A program made the position numbers and the translations under genes. The notes under the pieces are model-generated. The model saw only the letters and a program-made list of their open reading frames with translations. It had not been told where the DNA came from and made no database searches. Shown piece by piece: positions 24,124 through 32,023 of a stretch of 36,327 nucleotides of DNA. Source of the stretch: an uncultured Christensenella sp. (GTDB taxonomy: Bacteria > Bacillota > Clostridia > Christensenellales > UBA3700); NCBI GenBank assembly GCA_949284695.1, contig CASDWJ010000023.1, forward strand, positions 1 through 36,327, given 5' to 3'. Within the stretch, counting starts at the first letter, position 1. The number at the start of each line of letters is the position of its first letter.

Positions 24124-25119
24124 ATGACCGAAAAGATCAAAATAAACGTCACAAAATCCGTCGCGGCGATCCTTGCAAAAGATGCCGAAGCGTTTGAGTT
24201 TTTCAAGACGGACGGCACTACTTTCAACAAAAACGCCTTGTACACGAGGATCATCGTAAACTACCACAACGCTTTCCGCGCAAAAGAAGCGGAGCTGTGC
24301 GGCTACCTCAGAAAAAAGCTCTCTCAATGCAAACTTTCAAAAGCCGACCTCGACAGGCTGTGTTATGAAGTATCCTCTCACCTGAACAAACGCGAAGCGG
24401 GAGCGAACAATGAAAAATTCGACTGTCCTCTCTCTCTGAAGCCGACAAAAGAATCAGAGCATATCATCGAATACATAGACAATTTTCTGCTCGGCGGAGG
24501 CACGCTCTCCGAATATTTCCGCAATATGTTCACGTCATACGCTTCTCTGCCGCAGGACGAAAGAGAAAAAATCGTCTTTCAGCCGCAGTACAGAGCTTTG
24601 ACAGAAGCGATCGCGCAATCGAAAAAGGTTTTCCTGACCCTTTCGCGCGGCGGAAAAACGATCGAAGTGTCGCCTTATGCGCTTTCCGAGTCGAAAGAAG
24701 AACTGCACGTATATCTTCTCTCGGTCAGGAACGGCGAATGTTTTCCTCTCAGACTTTCAAGGATAATTTCGGTGACGACGCTGCCCGCTTCCGCGACTTT
24801 TTCTCAGGATCAGAAAGACGCGTTTTGCAAAATGATCACGTACGGTCCTCAATTCCGTTGCGGCAAGCACGAGGGGGAAACAAAGATCCGCCTTACGGCT
24901 CTGGGCGTCGAGCTTTTCAAAAAAATGTACGTACACCGTCCCATGCCGACAAAAACGGAAGGGCAGGATTATTATTTCCAATGCTCTTACGCCCAGATAA
25001 GGCAATATTTTACCCGTTTCGGGAAAGAGGCGCACGTGCTCTATCCTGCGTCCACCCGCCGCTATATGATGGATTTTCACCGCAGCGCGGTCAAGCAATA
25101 CTACGAAAAACGCGAATAA
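24124..25119 (+). CDS. WYL-domain protein with putative ribbon-helix-helix N-terminus
   Basis: A 331-residue probable transcription regulator. The N-terminal 50 residues (EKIKINVTKSVAAILAKD, then NKNALYTRIIVNYHNAF) look like a ribbon-helix-helix DNA-binding unit: one strand followed by two helices. A helical middle follows. The WYL domain is at about 158-221 (RALTEAIAQSKKVFLTLS, YALSESKEELHVYLLSV, FPLRLSRIISV). WYL domains sense nucleic acid or small ligands, and many such regulators control defence or mobile-element genes. The last 100 residues (TALGVELFKKMYVHRP, YPASTRRYMMDFHRSA) match the C-terminal extension often found after WYL. ATG at 24124 is preferred over TTG at 24103 because GGGAG lies 7 bases upstream. 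It diverges from the coiled-coil gene; repeated sites in its own promoter suggest autoregulation. Confidence 0.85.
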   Translation: MTEKIKINVTKSVAAILAKDAEAFEFFKTDGTTFNKNALYTRIIVNYHNAFRAKEAELCGYLRKKLSQCKLSKADLDRLCYEVSSHLNKREAGANNEKFDCPLSLKPTKESEHIIEYIDNFLLGGGTLSEYFRNMFTSYASLPQDEREKIVFQPQYRALTEAIAQSKKVFLTLSRGGKTIEVSPYALSESKEELHVYLLSVRNGECFPLRLSRIISVTTLPASATFSQDQKDAFCKMITYGPQFRCGKHEGETKIRLTALGVELFKKMYVHRPMPTKTEGQDYYFQCSYAQIRQYFTRFGKEAHVLYPASTRRYMMDFHRSAVKQYYEKRE

Positions 25120-25130
25120 GATCGATCGCA

Positions 25131-25163
25131 ACAAAAAAAGCGCTTTTCAGCGCTTTTTCTATT
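25131..25163 (+). terminator. Terminator of the WYL gene
   Basis: AAAAAGCGC pairs with GCGCTTTTT around a six-base loop, ending in a T-rich run; 15 bases after the stop. Confidence 0.85.
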
Positions 25164-25177
25164 TCTCGGGCGTCTTA

Positions 25178-25507
25178 TCAATAAGCTGTTATCTGCCTGT
25201 ATATGATCTTCACGTCAGACGGGACGACCGTCCTCGTGCCGTCCTCCGCGACTTTTATCTCCGAAGTCAGCATCTTGACGATATTTGCCGCCTCCTCTTT
25301 TTCGCTGGACAGGAAATTGTCGCTTGAAATCTCGGCAAAAACGTTGTCGAAAGACATCGTATTGATATATGCTATGCGCACCTCGAAGCCCATCGCCTTT
25401 GCGTTTTGTCTGAACTCCGCGATATAAGTCGCGTAGTAGCGGTTGATCTCCATCCACTCGTCGTGCGTTGCCTTACCGTAGATCTTTATAAAAAGAATGT
25501 TGTTCAT
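25178..25507 (-). CDS. Hypothetical 109-residue protein
   Basis: Not recognised. A small alpha/beta protein (ILFIKIYGKATHDEWMEINR at the start, VVPSDVKIIYRQITAY at the end) with no membrane segment, signal peptide or cysteine cluster. The pattern strand-long helix-strand (FEVRIAYINTM)-helix-strand would suit a ferredoxin-like or dimeric barrel fold, but that is inference. AAGGAG lies 9 bases before the ATG and a promoter is predicted upstream, so it is probably a real single gene. It lies tail-to-tail with the WYL gene. Confidence 0.7.
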   Translation of the reverse strand: MNNILFIKIYGKATHDEWMEINRYYATYIAEFRQNAKAMGFEVRIAYINTMSFDNVFAEISSDNFLSSEKEEAANIVKMLTSEIKVAEDGTRTVVPSDVKIIYRQITAY

Positions 25508-25535
25508 AATTTCCTTCTCCTTGTTTGGTAATTAT

Positions 25536-25564
25536 ATTTTAGCATAACACAAAGAAAATTACAA
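25536..25564 (-). promoter_or_regulatory. Predicted promoter of the 109-residue ORF
   Basis: On the minus strand TTGTAA (25564-25559), 17-base spacer and TAAAAT (25541-25536), about 28 bases before the ATG. Confidence 0.5.
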
Positions 25565-25753
25565 TATGCAAAAAAATGCGGATTTCGATACTTTACACCG
25601 TCCCGTGTATCATATCTGCAGACCTATTTACAATACCATAATATTATGTTATTATAATATAAAGAGCAAGCCACATCATCTTGTCTTTCAGCGCTCTTTA
25701 ACACCCGTCACCCGACCTTCAGCGGCGCGGGTAAAAGGCATAAGGAGGTTTGT

Positions 25754-27631
25754 ATGAAAAAACTCATCACTGTTGCGCTTGCGATCGCACTTGCCGCGTG
25801 TATCGTCACGGGCATTGTCGCATGCGATACAAAATCCGAAACCGTACGCTTGCTTCTGATACAAAGCAGCGACGGCGATTACAGCGACTATAATCTCGGC
25901 GATTTCTATTATAAAAAATCTGCCGACGAAAGCGGAGCTTACCCCGACCTCGGCGTCGTCAGCTTCAAGGTTCAATACGAGGACGGCTCGTTTTCTTCGC
26001 TCGCCGCCGACGACCCGGAACTTAAAGTCGTCGAGATCAACAAGGACGGCGTAAAAGTGGAAAGCGCTCCCGTGCTTTACGACGTGGGCGTATGGACTTA
26101 CGTTTACGAATACAAGGGCGCGAAGGCAACCGTGTATTTCAATATAATGCCCGCGTCCAACGCCGAGTATCAGATCACAGGGCTTCCCTCCTCATGGGAA
26201 TACAGCGCGATACCCTCTCTGACCGAGACAATATCGGTCAGCGGATACGCCGACCCGCTCGTATATTTCGGCGAAGACTCGAACGCGTTTATATATTACA
26301 TTCAGGCAGACGTGTTCGAAGAAAATTTCACAGGCGTTACGATGGACGAAAATAAGCTGTACGAGCTCGAAGTCGCTTCATCGATGTATTATCCTTTCAG
26401 CGATGACGGAAGTCCCTATCCGATATTTATAAATGCCGGAGAATACTATTTCTACCTGAAGTTGTCTGCCTCGGGCAATTATGCTGCACAGCTCACCAAT
26501 CCGCAAAAGGTCACCGTCGAAAAGGAGACCCTCGACATCGGCTCTCTGCCCACGCTCGAAACGTCTTATAAGTTCTACTCATACAACGGTCCCGGCAACG
26601 CGAAGATCTCCGAAATATTAATACCTCCTTATTATTCATTCTCCGTAACCAACAAGGGCGGAATTGCGGTGCAACTCAACACGTCGGACTGGATGAATCC
26701 CGATGACGAGATAAGCGTCGGTACGCCTGACAAAAAATATAGGATCGCTCTCATGCCCGATGGCGGTTTAGACAACTATAATGCCGACAATCTTTATATT
26801 GAATGCACGGTTACCGCAACGGCAGGCTATGTTCAGAGCAACTACGACACCTTCTCGTTCGACGACGCGGAGCAGCTCGTCGTCAACAGAGAGGTACAAC
26901 TCAACGAATGTACTCAAAAGGGGCTCAAGTTCTTCACCGCGCTCGGACTGAGCAACAACGACGCCCTTCTCGAATCTTATTTTAAAATGGTCGACGTCTT
27001 TGACGAAAACGGCAACAAACTGCCTGTATACGCAGAAAACTCGGACACGCCTCTCTTTGCGGGAGACGACGGCGCGAGCGGCAAGGTCGTGAGAACGACC
27101 GACGGCAGCGTATACGATTACCGTATCGTTCTCAACGAAAATGCTATCGGAGATTATACTTTCACCGTATCTCTCATAGACGACGTCAACTTCCACTGGG
27201 GCACATCCGATAAAAACTACGGCGTAGAACCGATAACTCTCAACTACTCGGTGACCGAAAACGATCCCAACGGATATATGAACGTAATTACGAACAACGT
27301 CACGGACGGCACGATCAGCATAGAACTGTACGTTGACGAAGCGGCTTACGATCCCGGTCTGCTCGGCACGTTTACGATAACAAGAGACGAAAGTTACACT
27401 ATCGACGAAAACGTCATATACTCCGACGAAAACGTCACGATAGACGCGGACAATGTTGAGGTGCGCGAAAGCGAAAAGGTCGGCGATCAGGTAAAGCTCT
27501 CGGTGACGCTGCCGGTGACGCTGCCGGACGACACGGATTTTCACTACCTGTGCCTTAGCATAACGATGCAAACTGCCGACACTTATGCCGACGTCAACGT
27601 ATCTGCCTATGCTTATTTGCAGCGGTCTTGA
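25754..27631 (+). CDS. Large hypothetical lipoprotein
   Basis: A 625-residue secreted lipoprotein. The signal peptide MKKLITVALAIALAACIVTG ends in the lipobox IVAC, with lipidated Cys24. The mature part is acidic and rich in beta strands, Tyr, Asp and Ser, with no enzyme motif I can identify. Several segments resemble Ig-like or MBG-like surface modules: GVWTYVYEYKGAKATVYFNI near 115-130, INAGEYYFYLKLSASGNYAA near 225-245, and NAIGDYTFTVSLIDDVNFHW near 460-480. It is therefore probably a multi-domain cell-surface protein. A small 12-base tandem duplication near 27510-27535 encodes VTLPVTLP. AAGGAGG precedes the ATG. It stands alone, followed by a strong terminator. Ligand unknown. Confidence 0.85.
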   Translation: MKKLITVALAIALAACIVTGIVACDTKSETVRLLLIQSSDGDYSDYNLGDFYYKKSADESGAYPDLGVVSFKVQYEDGSFSSLAADDPELKVVEINKDGVKVESAPVLYDVGVWTYVYEYKGAKATVYFNIMPASNAEYQITGLPSSWEYSAIPSLTETISVSGYADPLVYFGEDSNAFIYYIQADVFEENFTGVTMDENKLYELEVASSMYYPFSDDGSPYPIFINAGEYYFYLKLSASGNYAAQLTNPQKVTVEKETLDIGSLPTLETSYKFYSYNGPGNAKISEILIPPYYSFSVTNKGGIAVQLNTSDWMNPDDEISVGTPDKKYRIALMPDGGLDNYNADNLYIECTVTATAGYVQSNYDTFSFDDAEQLVVNREVQLNECTQKGLKFFTALGLSNNDALLESYFKMVDVFDENGNKLPVYAENSDTPLFAGDDGASGKVVRTTDGSVYDYRIVLNENAIGDYTFTVSLIDDVNFHWGTSDKNYGVEPITLNYSVTENDPNGYMNVITNNVTDGTISIELYVDEAAYDPGLLGTFTITRDESYTIDENVIYSDENVTIDADNVEVRESEKVGDQVKLSVTLPVTLPDDTDFHYLCLSITMQTADTYADVNVSAYAYLQRS

Positions 27632-27651
27632 CGCAACCTGATAAAATGAAT

Positions 27652-27682
27652 AAAAAACGGGGACTTATCTCCCCGTTTTTTT
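27652..27682 (+). terminator. Terminator of the large lipoprotein gene
   Basis: AAAAAACGGGG pairs with CCCCGTTTTTT around an eight-base loop. A second weak hairpin ACCGCAA/TTGCGGT is at 27706-27731. The rest of the gap to 28040 holds a promoter candidate and an A/T palindrome (27777-27789), but no supported gene. Confidence 0.85.
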
Positions 27683-27902
27683 ATTCCCCGTCGCACGCCG
27701 TGAATACCGCAAGTTTCGCAGGTTTTGCGGTTTTCGCGACATAAAGCGGCAAAACGTCCTGAAGGAAAATTCTGTAAAAAAATTTTTTTATTCGCCGCCA
27801 TTTTTCCCGTTTTATCCCCCAATCGGCAGACTTTTGCAAATAGACGGCTTTTGAGACATATTTACCGCAGGTATAATCATTATTTATACACAGCTCGATT
27901 AT

Positions 27903-27931
27903 TTGACATACGTGTTCATATATGTTATCGT
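27903..27931 (+). promoter_or_regulatory. Possible promoter of the condensation-like gene
   Basis: Consensus TTGACA (27903-27908), 17-base spacer and TATCGT (27926-27931). It would give a leader of about 100 bases. Confidence 0.45.
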
Positions 27932-28040
27932 AATTATCAGAATAAAGACAACGTCCGCGCAAGCGGTGCAAATCTGACTGCGACACACCCGTTTTTTTAT
28001 ACTTTTATACTCAGATCTGCCATTCTCATAAGGAGAAAAA

Positions 28041-29288
28041 ATGAAATATACCGGCAAAAAATTTACCATTTCGGTCGGCGCGATGCCGTTTGCGACCGTA
28101 AGCAACACACGCTCTCAATTCCGCATTCTCGCCAATCTCGACAAAGAAGTCGACCCCGAGGTCCTGCAGAAAGCGGTCGATCTCGTCGTGCCCCGTTTCC
28201 CGATGTACACGGTCATAATCAGAAGAAGATGGCACGGGCTCAGGACGCTTCAGGTCGCGGATATGCACATAGACGTCGAGCCGTTTAACCCCCAACGCGA
28301 ACACTATCACAGATATGCCAAAAAACCGCTTTTCAAGGTGATGTACGAAAAGAACATGATTTGCGTAGAGATGTATCACATACTTTCGGACGGCAACGGC
28401 GGAGTGGCGTTCCTCAACTGCCTGCTCGCGTGTTACTTTACCCTGCTCGGCGAAGAAGTGGATATGACGAATATACTCGACTGGCGCGACAAGGCGACCG
28501 ACGAAGAATTCGAGGACGGCTATCTCAGATTTGCGGAAAACAAGAAGGGCAAGATCAACAACGCGAGAAGTTTCGGGCGCGCACAGTTCAAATTCAAGTA
28601 TAAGATCATCAAAAACAGGGGCAACGTCTCGACGACCTACTCTTTCGACGTGTCTCAGCTTAAAGCCGCCGCCAAGGGATACGGGGCAAGCATACACGAA
28701 TATCTCGCGGCTGCGCTGTGTCTGACCTTCCTGCGTTTCAGAGACGAACAGGGCAGCAAAAAGTGCATAAGACTGCAGATGCCGATAGATCTCAGAAAGC
28801 GCTTCCCCACCACGACTCTCACCAACTTCGTGGCGACGACGCAGTTCGAGACTTTCGGCGGCGACAAGACACAGCTGATATCGGAGATCAGAGATCACTT
28901 TGAGATCGCAACGCACGAGGACGAACTCAAATCTTTCCTCAACGACGGCAAGAACCTGATGCACCGCACTCTCAGATTTTTCCCGAGGTTTATCAGCGAC
29001 TTCCTTGTCGACCTCGGAGACACTCTGCTCGGCGAGAGAATGAGCAACTCCTCTTTCAGCAATCTCGGGCTGGTCAAGAACAACCTCGCGAAAAACGGCG
29101 TGACAGACTACGAAGTCATAGGCGGCAACCCGATGTACGCGCCTTTCTATGTGACGACGATCAGCTTCAACGGGATATGCAACGTCTCGTTTTCGCGCCA
29201 TATCGAGTCGGACGTCTTTGAAAAACGCTTCCTCGAGGAGCTTGCCAAAGACGGGATATCCTGCAAAAAGACTGTCGTCAGAAAGTAA
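28041..29288 (+). CDS. Stand-alone condensation-domain-like acyltransferase
   Basis: A 415-residue protein of the CoA-dependent acyltransferase / condensation-domain fold. The catalytic motif HxxxDGxG is present as HILSDGNG with His113 and Asp117. The N-terminal half (TRSQFRILANLDKEVDPEVL, VVPRFPMYTVIIRRRW) and the C-terminal QMPIDLRKRFPTTTLTNFV block match the two lobes of this fold; alcohol acetyltransferase-like proteins are the nearest known relatives. It has no signal peptide and no carrier-protein or adenylation partner nearby, so it probably transfers an acyl group from a CoA or a separate carrier to a small alcohol, amine or lipid. AAGGAG precedes the ATG. Confidence 0.82.
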   Translation: MKYTGKKFTISVGAMPFATVSNTRSQFRILANLDKEVDPEVLQKAVDLVVPRFPMYTVIIRRRWHGLRTLQVADMHIDVEPFNPQREHYHRYAKKPLFKVMYEKNMICVEMYHILSDGNGGVAFLNCLLACYFTLLGEEVDMTNILDWRDKATDEEFEDGYLRFAENKKGKINNARSFGRAQFKFKYKIIKNRGNVSTTYSFDVSQLKAAAKGYGASIHEYLAAALCLTFLRFRDEQGSKKCIRLQMPIDLRKRFPTTTLTNFVATTQFETFGGDKTQLISEIRDHFEIATHEDELKSFLNDGKNLMHRTLRFFPRFISDFLVDLGDTLLGERMSNSSFSNLGLVKNNLAKNGVTDYEVIGGNPMYAPFYVTTISFNGICNVSFSRHIESDVFEKRFLEELAKDGISCKKTVVRK

Positions 29289-29300
29289 ATCGAGGTGACA

Positions 29301-29341
29301 AAAACCCCTCCCGTCTATCTGAGGGAGGGGTGATTTTTTTA
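29301..29341 (+). terminator. Terminator of the condensation-like gene
   Basis: CCCCTCCC (29305-29312) pairs with GGGAGGGG (29323-29330) around a ten-base loop and is followed by seven T. Confidence 0.9.
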
Positions 29342-29420
29342 TATCGGCGACGTTTAAGCCGCGCGTTTTGATAACATTGATTTTTTGTACCCGTGTTTAT
29401 AACACGTATTTTGATATGCT

Positions 29421-30326
29421 TTAAGCAAGATTGAGAAGTTCTGTTTCCTTTATCGAATAATCGCCGTAAGTCAGCTTGTTGTAGCAGGTCTCGTTGCAAG
29501 TCGTTTCCATTATATCCCTCGCCTTGCCGGTATACGATTCCGTTCTGTACCAGGCGACGAACTTCATCTTGCCGTCTATCTCTCTGACCGCGACGTCTAT
29601 CCTGGTATTCTCCATGCTGTAAGTATCCTCGGGCGCAGACATATTGGCGGTGTATTCCGCAAGAAGCTGAGGCTGATATTTTTTCAGCGCATCCTTGCTG
29701 CAGTCAATCGTCAGAGTGAAATAATAATTGCCGTTTGCCGCATACACTCCGTCGTTGTGCTCTTTGGCAAGACACGCCCTGTCGCTGAGATCGTAAACCG
29801 TCCATCTCCTGACGAGAAAAGCGTTTTCGCTCTGCACGTCGCCGTCGAACGGCACATACTCGCCCCACTCGGCCACCTTGAACTTTTCTTCTCCGAAATC
29901 GAGGTGCTTTTTGTCAGAAGTCGTGACGATATAAGCGTTGCTTCCGTCGTAATAATACATTTTGGCAGAAGTCATATTGGCAGTCACGCCTTCGCCCTGC
30001 GTGATCTCGAAATTGTGGATCTTGTCGCCGTCCTTTTTGCGCGTGGTCTGCATTATGCGCGAACCCATATGCCCGAGGTACCTGGACGATACCGAAAAAT
30101 TGAGGGTCTCCTCTCTCAGATATCCGTCGTCGGTCAGCCAGTTGGCATACGCCTCGCAAAACAGTTCGAAAGCGCTCATGCCTTCGACAAGCAGATTTGC
30201 GTCAGACGTGCCGAGATACTCGTCGTCCGTCTTTACTTCTTTTGCCTTTGATTTGCAAGCCGCGATCCATACGCAGGCGAATATCGTCAGCATAATTATT
30301 GCAAAAACGCTGCGTGTTTTCTTCAT
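29421..30326 (-). CDS. Hypothetical lipoprotein
   Basis: A 301-residue lipoprotein: signal peptide with lipobox IAAC and lipidated Cys24. The mature protein is a mixed alpha/beta chain with many short strands (AKMYYYDGSNAYIVTTSD, GNYYFTLTIDCSK, MKFVAWYRTESYTG), resembling the outer-leaflet lipoproteins that bind lipids or act as chaperones, though I cannot assign a family. The ATG at 30326 has only a distant GGAAGG upstream (11 bases). It follows the metallophosphoesterase gene after 79 bases with no clear promoter between, so the two may share a transcript. Confidence 0.8.
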   Translation of the reverse strand: MKKTRSVFAIIMLTIFACVWIAACKSKAKEVKTDDEYLGTSDANLLVEGMSAFELFCEAYANWLTDDGYLREETLNFSVSSRYLGHMGSRIMQTTRKKDGDKIHNFEITQGEGVTANMTSAKMYYYDGSNAYIVTTSDKKHLDFGEEKFKVAEWGEYVPFDGDVQSENAFLVRRWTVYDLSDRACLAKEHNDGVYAANGNYYFTLTIDCSKDALKKYQPQLLAEYTANMSAPEDTYSMENTRIDVAVREIDGKMKFVAWYRTESYTGKARDIMETTCNETCYNKLTYGDYSIKETELLNLA

Positions 30327-30405
30327 GTTTCAGATTGCCTTCCGTAGTGTTTTTTTGCTTTTCACCGCGCCCGCGCGACATGCGCCCGGACAATGCGCCG
30401 TGAGT

Positions 30406-31566
30406 TTATTCTATCGTCACGTATTCGTGCCGTACGCTCCTCGTCTCGCCGACGGTGAACACTGTGCCGCCGTTCACGTCGTCGTTTGCATAGCACCTGT
30501 CGCCCGTCTTGAGCGCGTAGGTCAGCCTTACTCCCTTGTAGATCAGCGAATAGTCGTTGACGTGGTCGTGTCCCGCGAATACGAATTTCGTGCTCCCTTC
30601 CTCGAGTATCGCGTCGAACATTCCGCTGTTCTTCTTGCTGCAACAGACGTCCTCGCGCATCGCCCCGAAGAAGCCGTATTCCTCGCTCTTGCCGTCGATC
30701 AGATAATCGCAGTAAGCATAATAGTATTCGGGCAGAGCGATGTGTATGAACAGCGCCGATTCCGGAGCAGGCGCGCCCTTGCCCTCGTTGTATGCCGCCG
30801 CGCCTTGCACGCACCAGCGGTACCAGTCGACCTGCTCGGGTTGTATGTATGCGTAGTCGTGCCCGATCTGCCTCCGGATGAGATTTCCTTCCCCGTCTCT
30901 TTTCAGCTCGAAGTTGTCGTCAAGTTCCCAGCCGTACAGCTTGTCCGACTCCGCCATATCGTCAAAGTCGCCCGACGAGCCGCTGTCCATCATTATCAGA
31001 GACTCGACGATCACGTCGCCTTCCATGATGTTGATCACATAATTGCCCACGCCGCCGATATTTCCCGGCCCTTTGCTGAACAGACAGTATTCTGCCGCCG
31101 CGTACTTCTCCGCCGCCGCGTTCAGATCCACGTTGCCTTCGCCGTCGTGATTGCCGTTGACTGGCGCCCACGGGACTTTAAAAGAATCCATAAACTCTAT
31201 CAGATCGTCAAGAGAATATTTTACAAAAGGCGCCCATATCTGATCGCCCGTCATCGTGATCAGATCGGGTTTTACGCGCTCGACCAGCTCCGTTATCGTC
31301 TGCTCGGTATACTTGCGCCCGTTGGCAACATCGAGAAAATCGTTGTACTGTATGTCGGTGAGATTGAGTATAACAAAATCCTCTCCCGGAGTTTTCTGCA
31401 ACTGCACGGTACCGTTTATGTCATATTCCATATCTGCCTCCCACACTTCGGCGCTCGGCGTGCCCTTTTCCATGCTTAGCGCAAATGCCGCCGCGAAAGA
31501 TCCCACCGCAACAAAGATCACCGCAAGTATTATGATGAGGATCTTCAGTCCTTTGTTCTTTTTCAT
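30406..31566 (-). CDS. Membrane-anchored calcineurin-like metallophosphoesterase
   Basis: A 386-residue protein with a hydrophobic signal anchor at residues 7-30 and an external phosphoesterase domain. The dinuclear metal-site motifs appear in order: LTDIQYND (Asp71), TGDQ (107-108), GNHDGEG (139-141), a histidine in FIHIALPEY and AGHDHVND near the C-terminus. In the first motif the usual His is Gln (D-x-Q), as in some extracellular members. It probably hydrolyses a phosphate ester or pyrophosphate at the cell surface; nucleotides, glycerophosphodiesters and cell-wall intermediates are all possible. The frame stays open to 31773, but ATG at 31566 is chosen because it gives a proper anchor; its ribosome site (GGGGTG) is weak. 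Confidence 0.87.
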   Translation of the reverse strand: MKKNKGLKILIIILAVIFVAVGSFAAAFALSMEKGTPSAEVWEADMEYDINGTVQLQKTPGEDFVILNLTDIQYNDFLDVANGRKYTEQTITELVERVKPDLITMTGDQIWAPFVKYSLDDLIEFMDSFKVPWAPVNGNHDGEGNVDLNAAAEKYAAAEYCLFSKGPGNIGGVGNYVINIMEGDVIVESLIMMDSGSSGDFDDMAESDKLYGWELDDNFELKRDGEGNLIRRQIGHDYAYIQPEQVDWYRWCVQGAAAYNEGKGAPAPESALFIHIALPEYYYAYCDYLIDGKSEEYGFFGAMREDVCCSKKNSGMFDAILEEGSTKFVFAGHDHVNDYSLIYKGVRLTYALKTGDRCYANDDVNGGTVFTVGETRSVRHEYVTIE

Positions 31567-31669
31567 ACACACACCCCACGGACGCCCCGCCGCGTCGGAC
31601 CCGACAGTCGCAAACGCGCGCCCTCGTCCTTTCTTGTGACAAAATCCGCCGCAAGACCTCATTTTTTTT

Positions 31670-31698
31670 ATTCTAACATAAATCACGCGCATATTCAA
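31670..31698 (-). promoter_or_regulatory. Predicted promoter of the phosphoesterase gene
   Basis: On the minus strand TTGAAT (31698-31693), 17-base spacer and TAGAAT (31675-31670). The leader would be about 95 bases and in-frame open, so a start further upstream cannot be wholly excluded. Confidence 0.6.
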
Positions 31699-31813
31699 GC
31701 GAGAATACACCTGCATTTTGCCTTCGCCGCCTTCTCCGCTCCGTACCCCTGCCGCGCATTGGGCTTTTCGCACCGCCTCCGACTAATTTTTTTAATTACC
31801 CCCGCAAAAATCC

Positions 31814-31843
31814 TTGCCAACCCCCGCCGTCTTGTGTTATAAT
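31814..31843 (+). promoter_or_regulatory. Predicted promoter of tRNA-Val
   Basis: TTGCCA (31814-31819), 18-base GC-rich spacer, perfect TATAAT (31838-31843); start near 31850. Confidence 0.75.
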
Positions 31844-31857
31844 CGCATTACTCGCGT

Positions 31858-31934
31858 GGAGGCATAGCCCAGTTGGTTAGAGCGCATGCTTGACATGCAT
31901 GAGGTCACAGGTTCAAGTCCTGTTGTCTCCACCA
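31858..31934 (+). tRNA. tRNA-Val (anticodon GAC)
   Basis: A 77-base cloverleaf with encoded CCA. Acceptor GGAGGCA/TGTCTCC (one G-U pair), anticodon stem CATGC/GCATG with loop TTGACAT giving anticodon GAC for GUC/GUU codons, T-arm ACAGG-TTCAAGT-CCTGT. The D-stem GCCC/GAGC has one C-A mismatch. Confidence 0.93.
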
Positions 31935-31945
31935 CTTTATAAAAT

Positions 31946-32002
31946 AGCTTTGAAAACGGCACGAATTGAGAGAAAACGGCGATTTCAGAGCTCTTTTTTT
32001 TT
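31946..32002 (+). terminator. Terminator of tRNA-Val
   Basis: AGCTTTGAAA (31946-31955) pairs with TTTCAGAGCT (31983-31992, one G-U pair) across a 27-base loop and is followed by a run of T. The arm sequences resemble those of the tRNA-Ser terminator. Confidence 0.6.
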
Positions 32003-32023
32003 GCGTTTTTTGGCAAATTTGTG

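Noticed and set aside
27725-28288. 187-codon forward open frame before the condensation-like gene
   Set aside because: Overlaps the 5' part of the recognised gene in another frame, has low-complexity Arg-rich sequence and no ribosome site.
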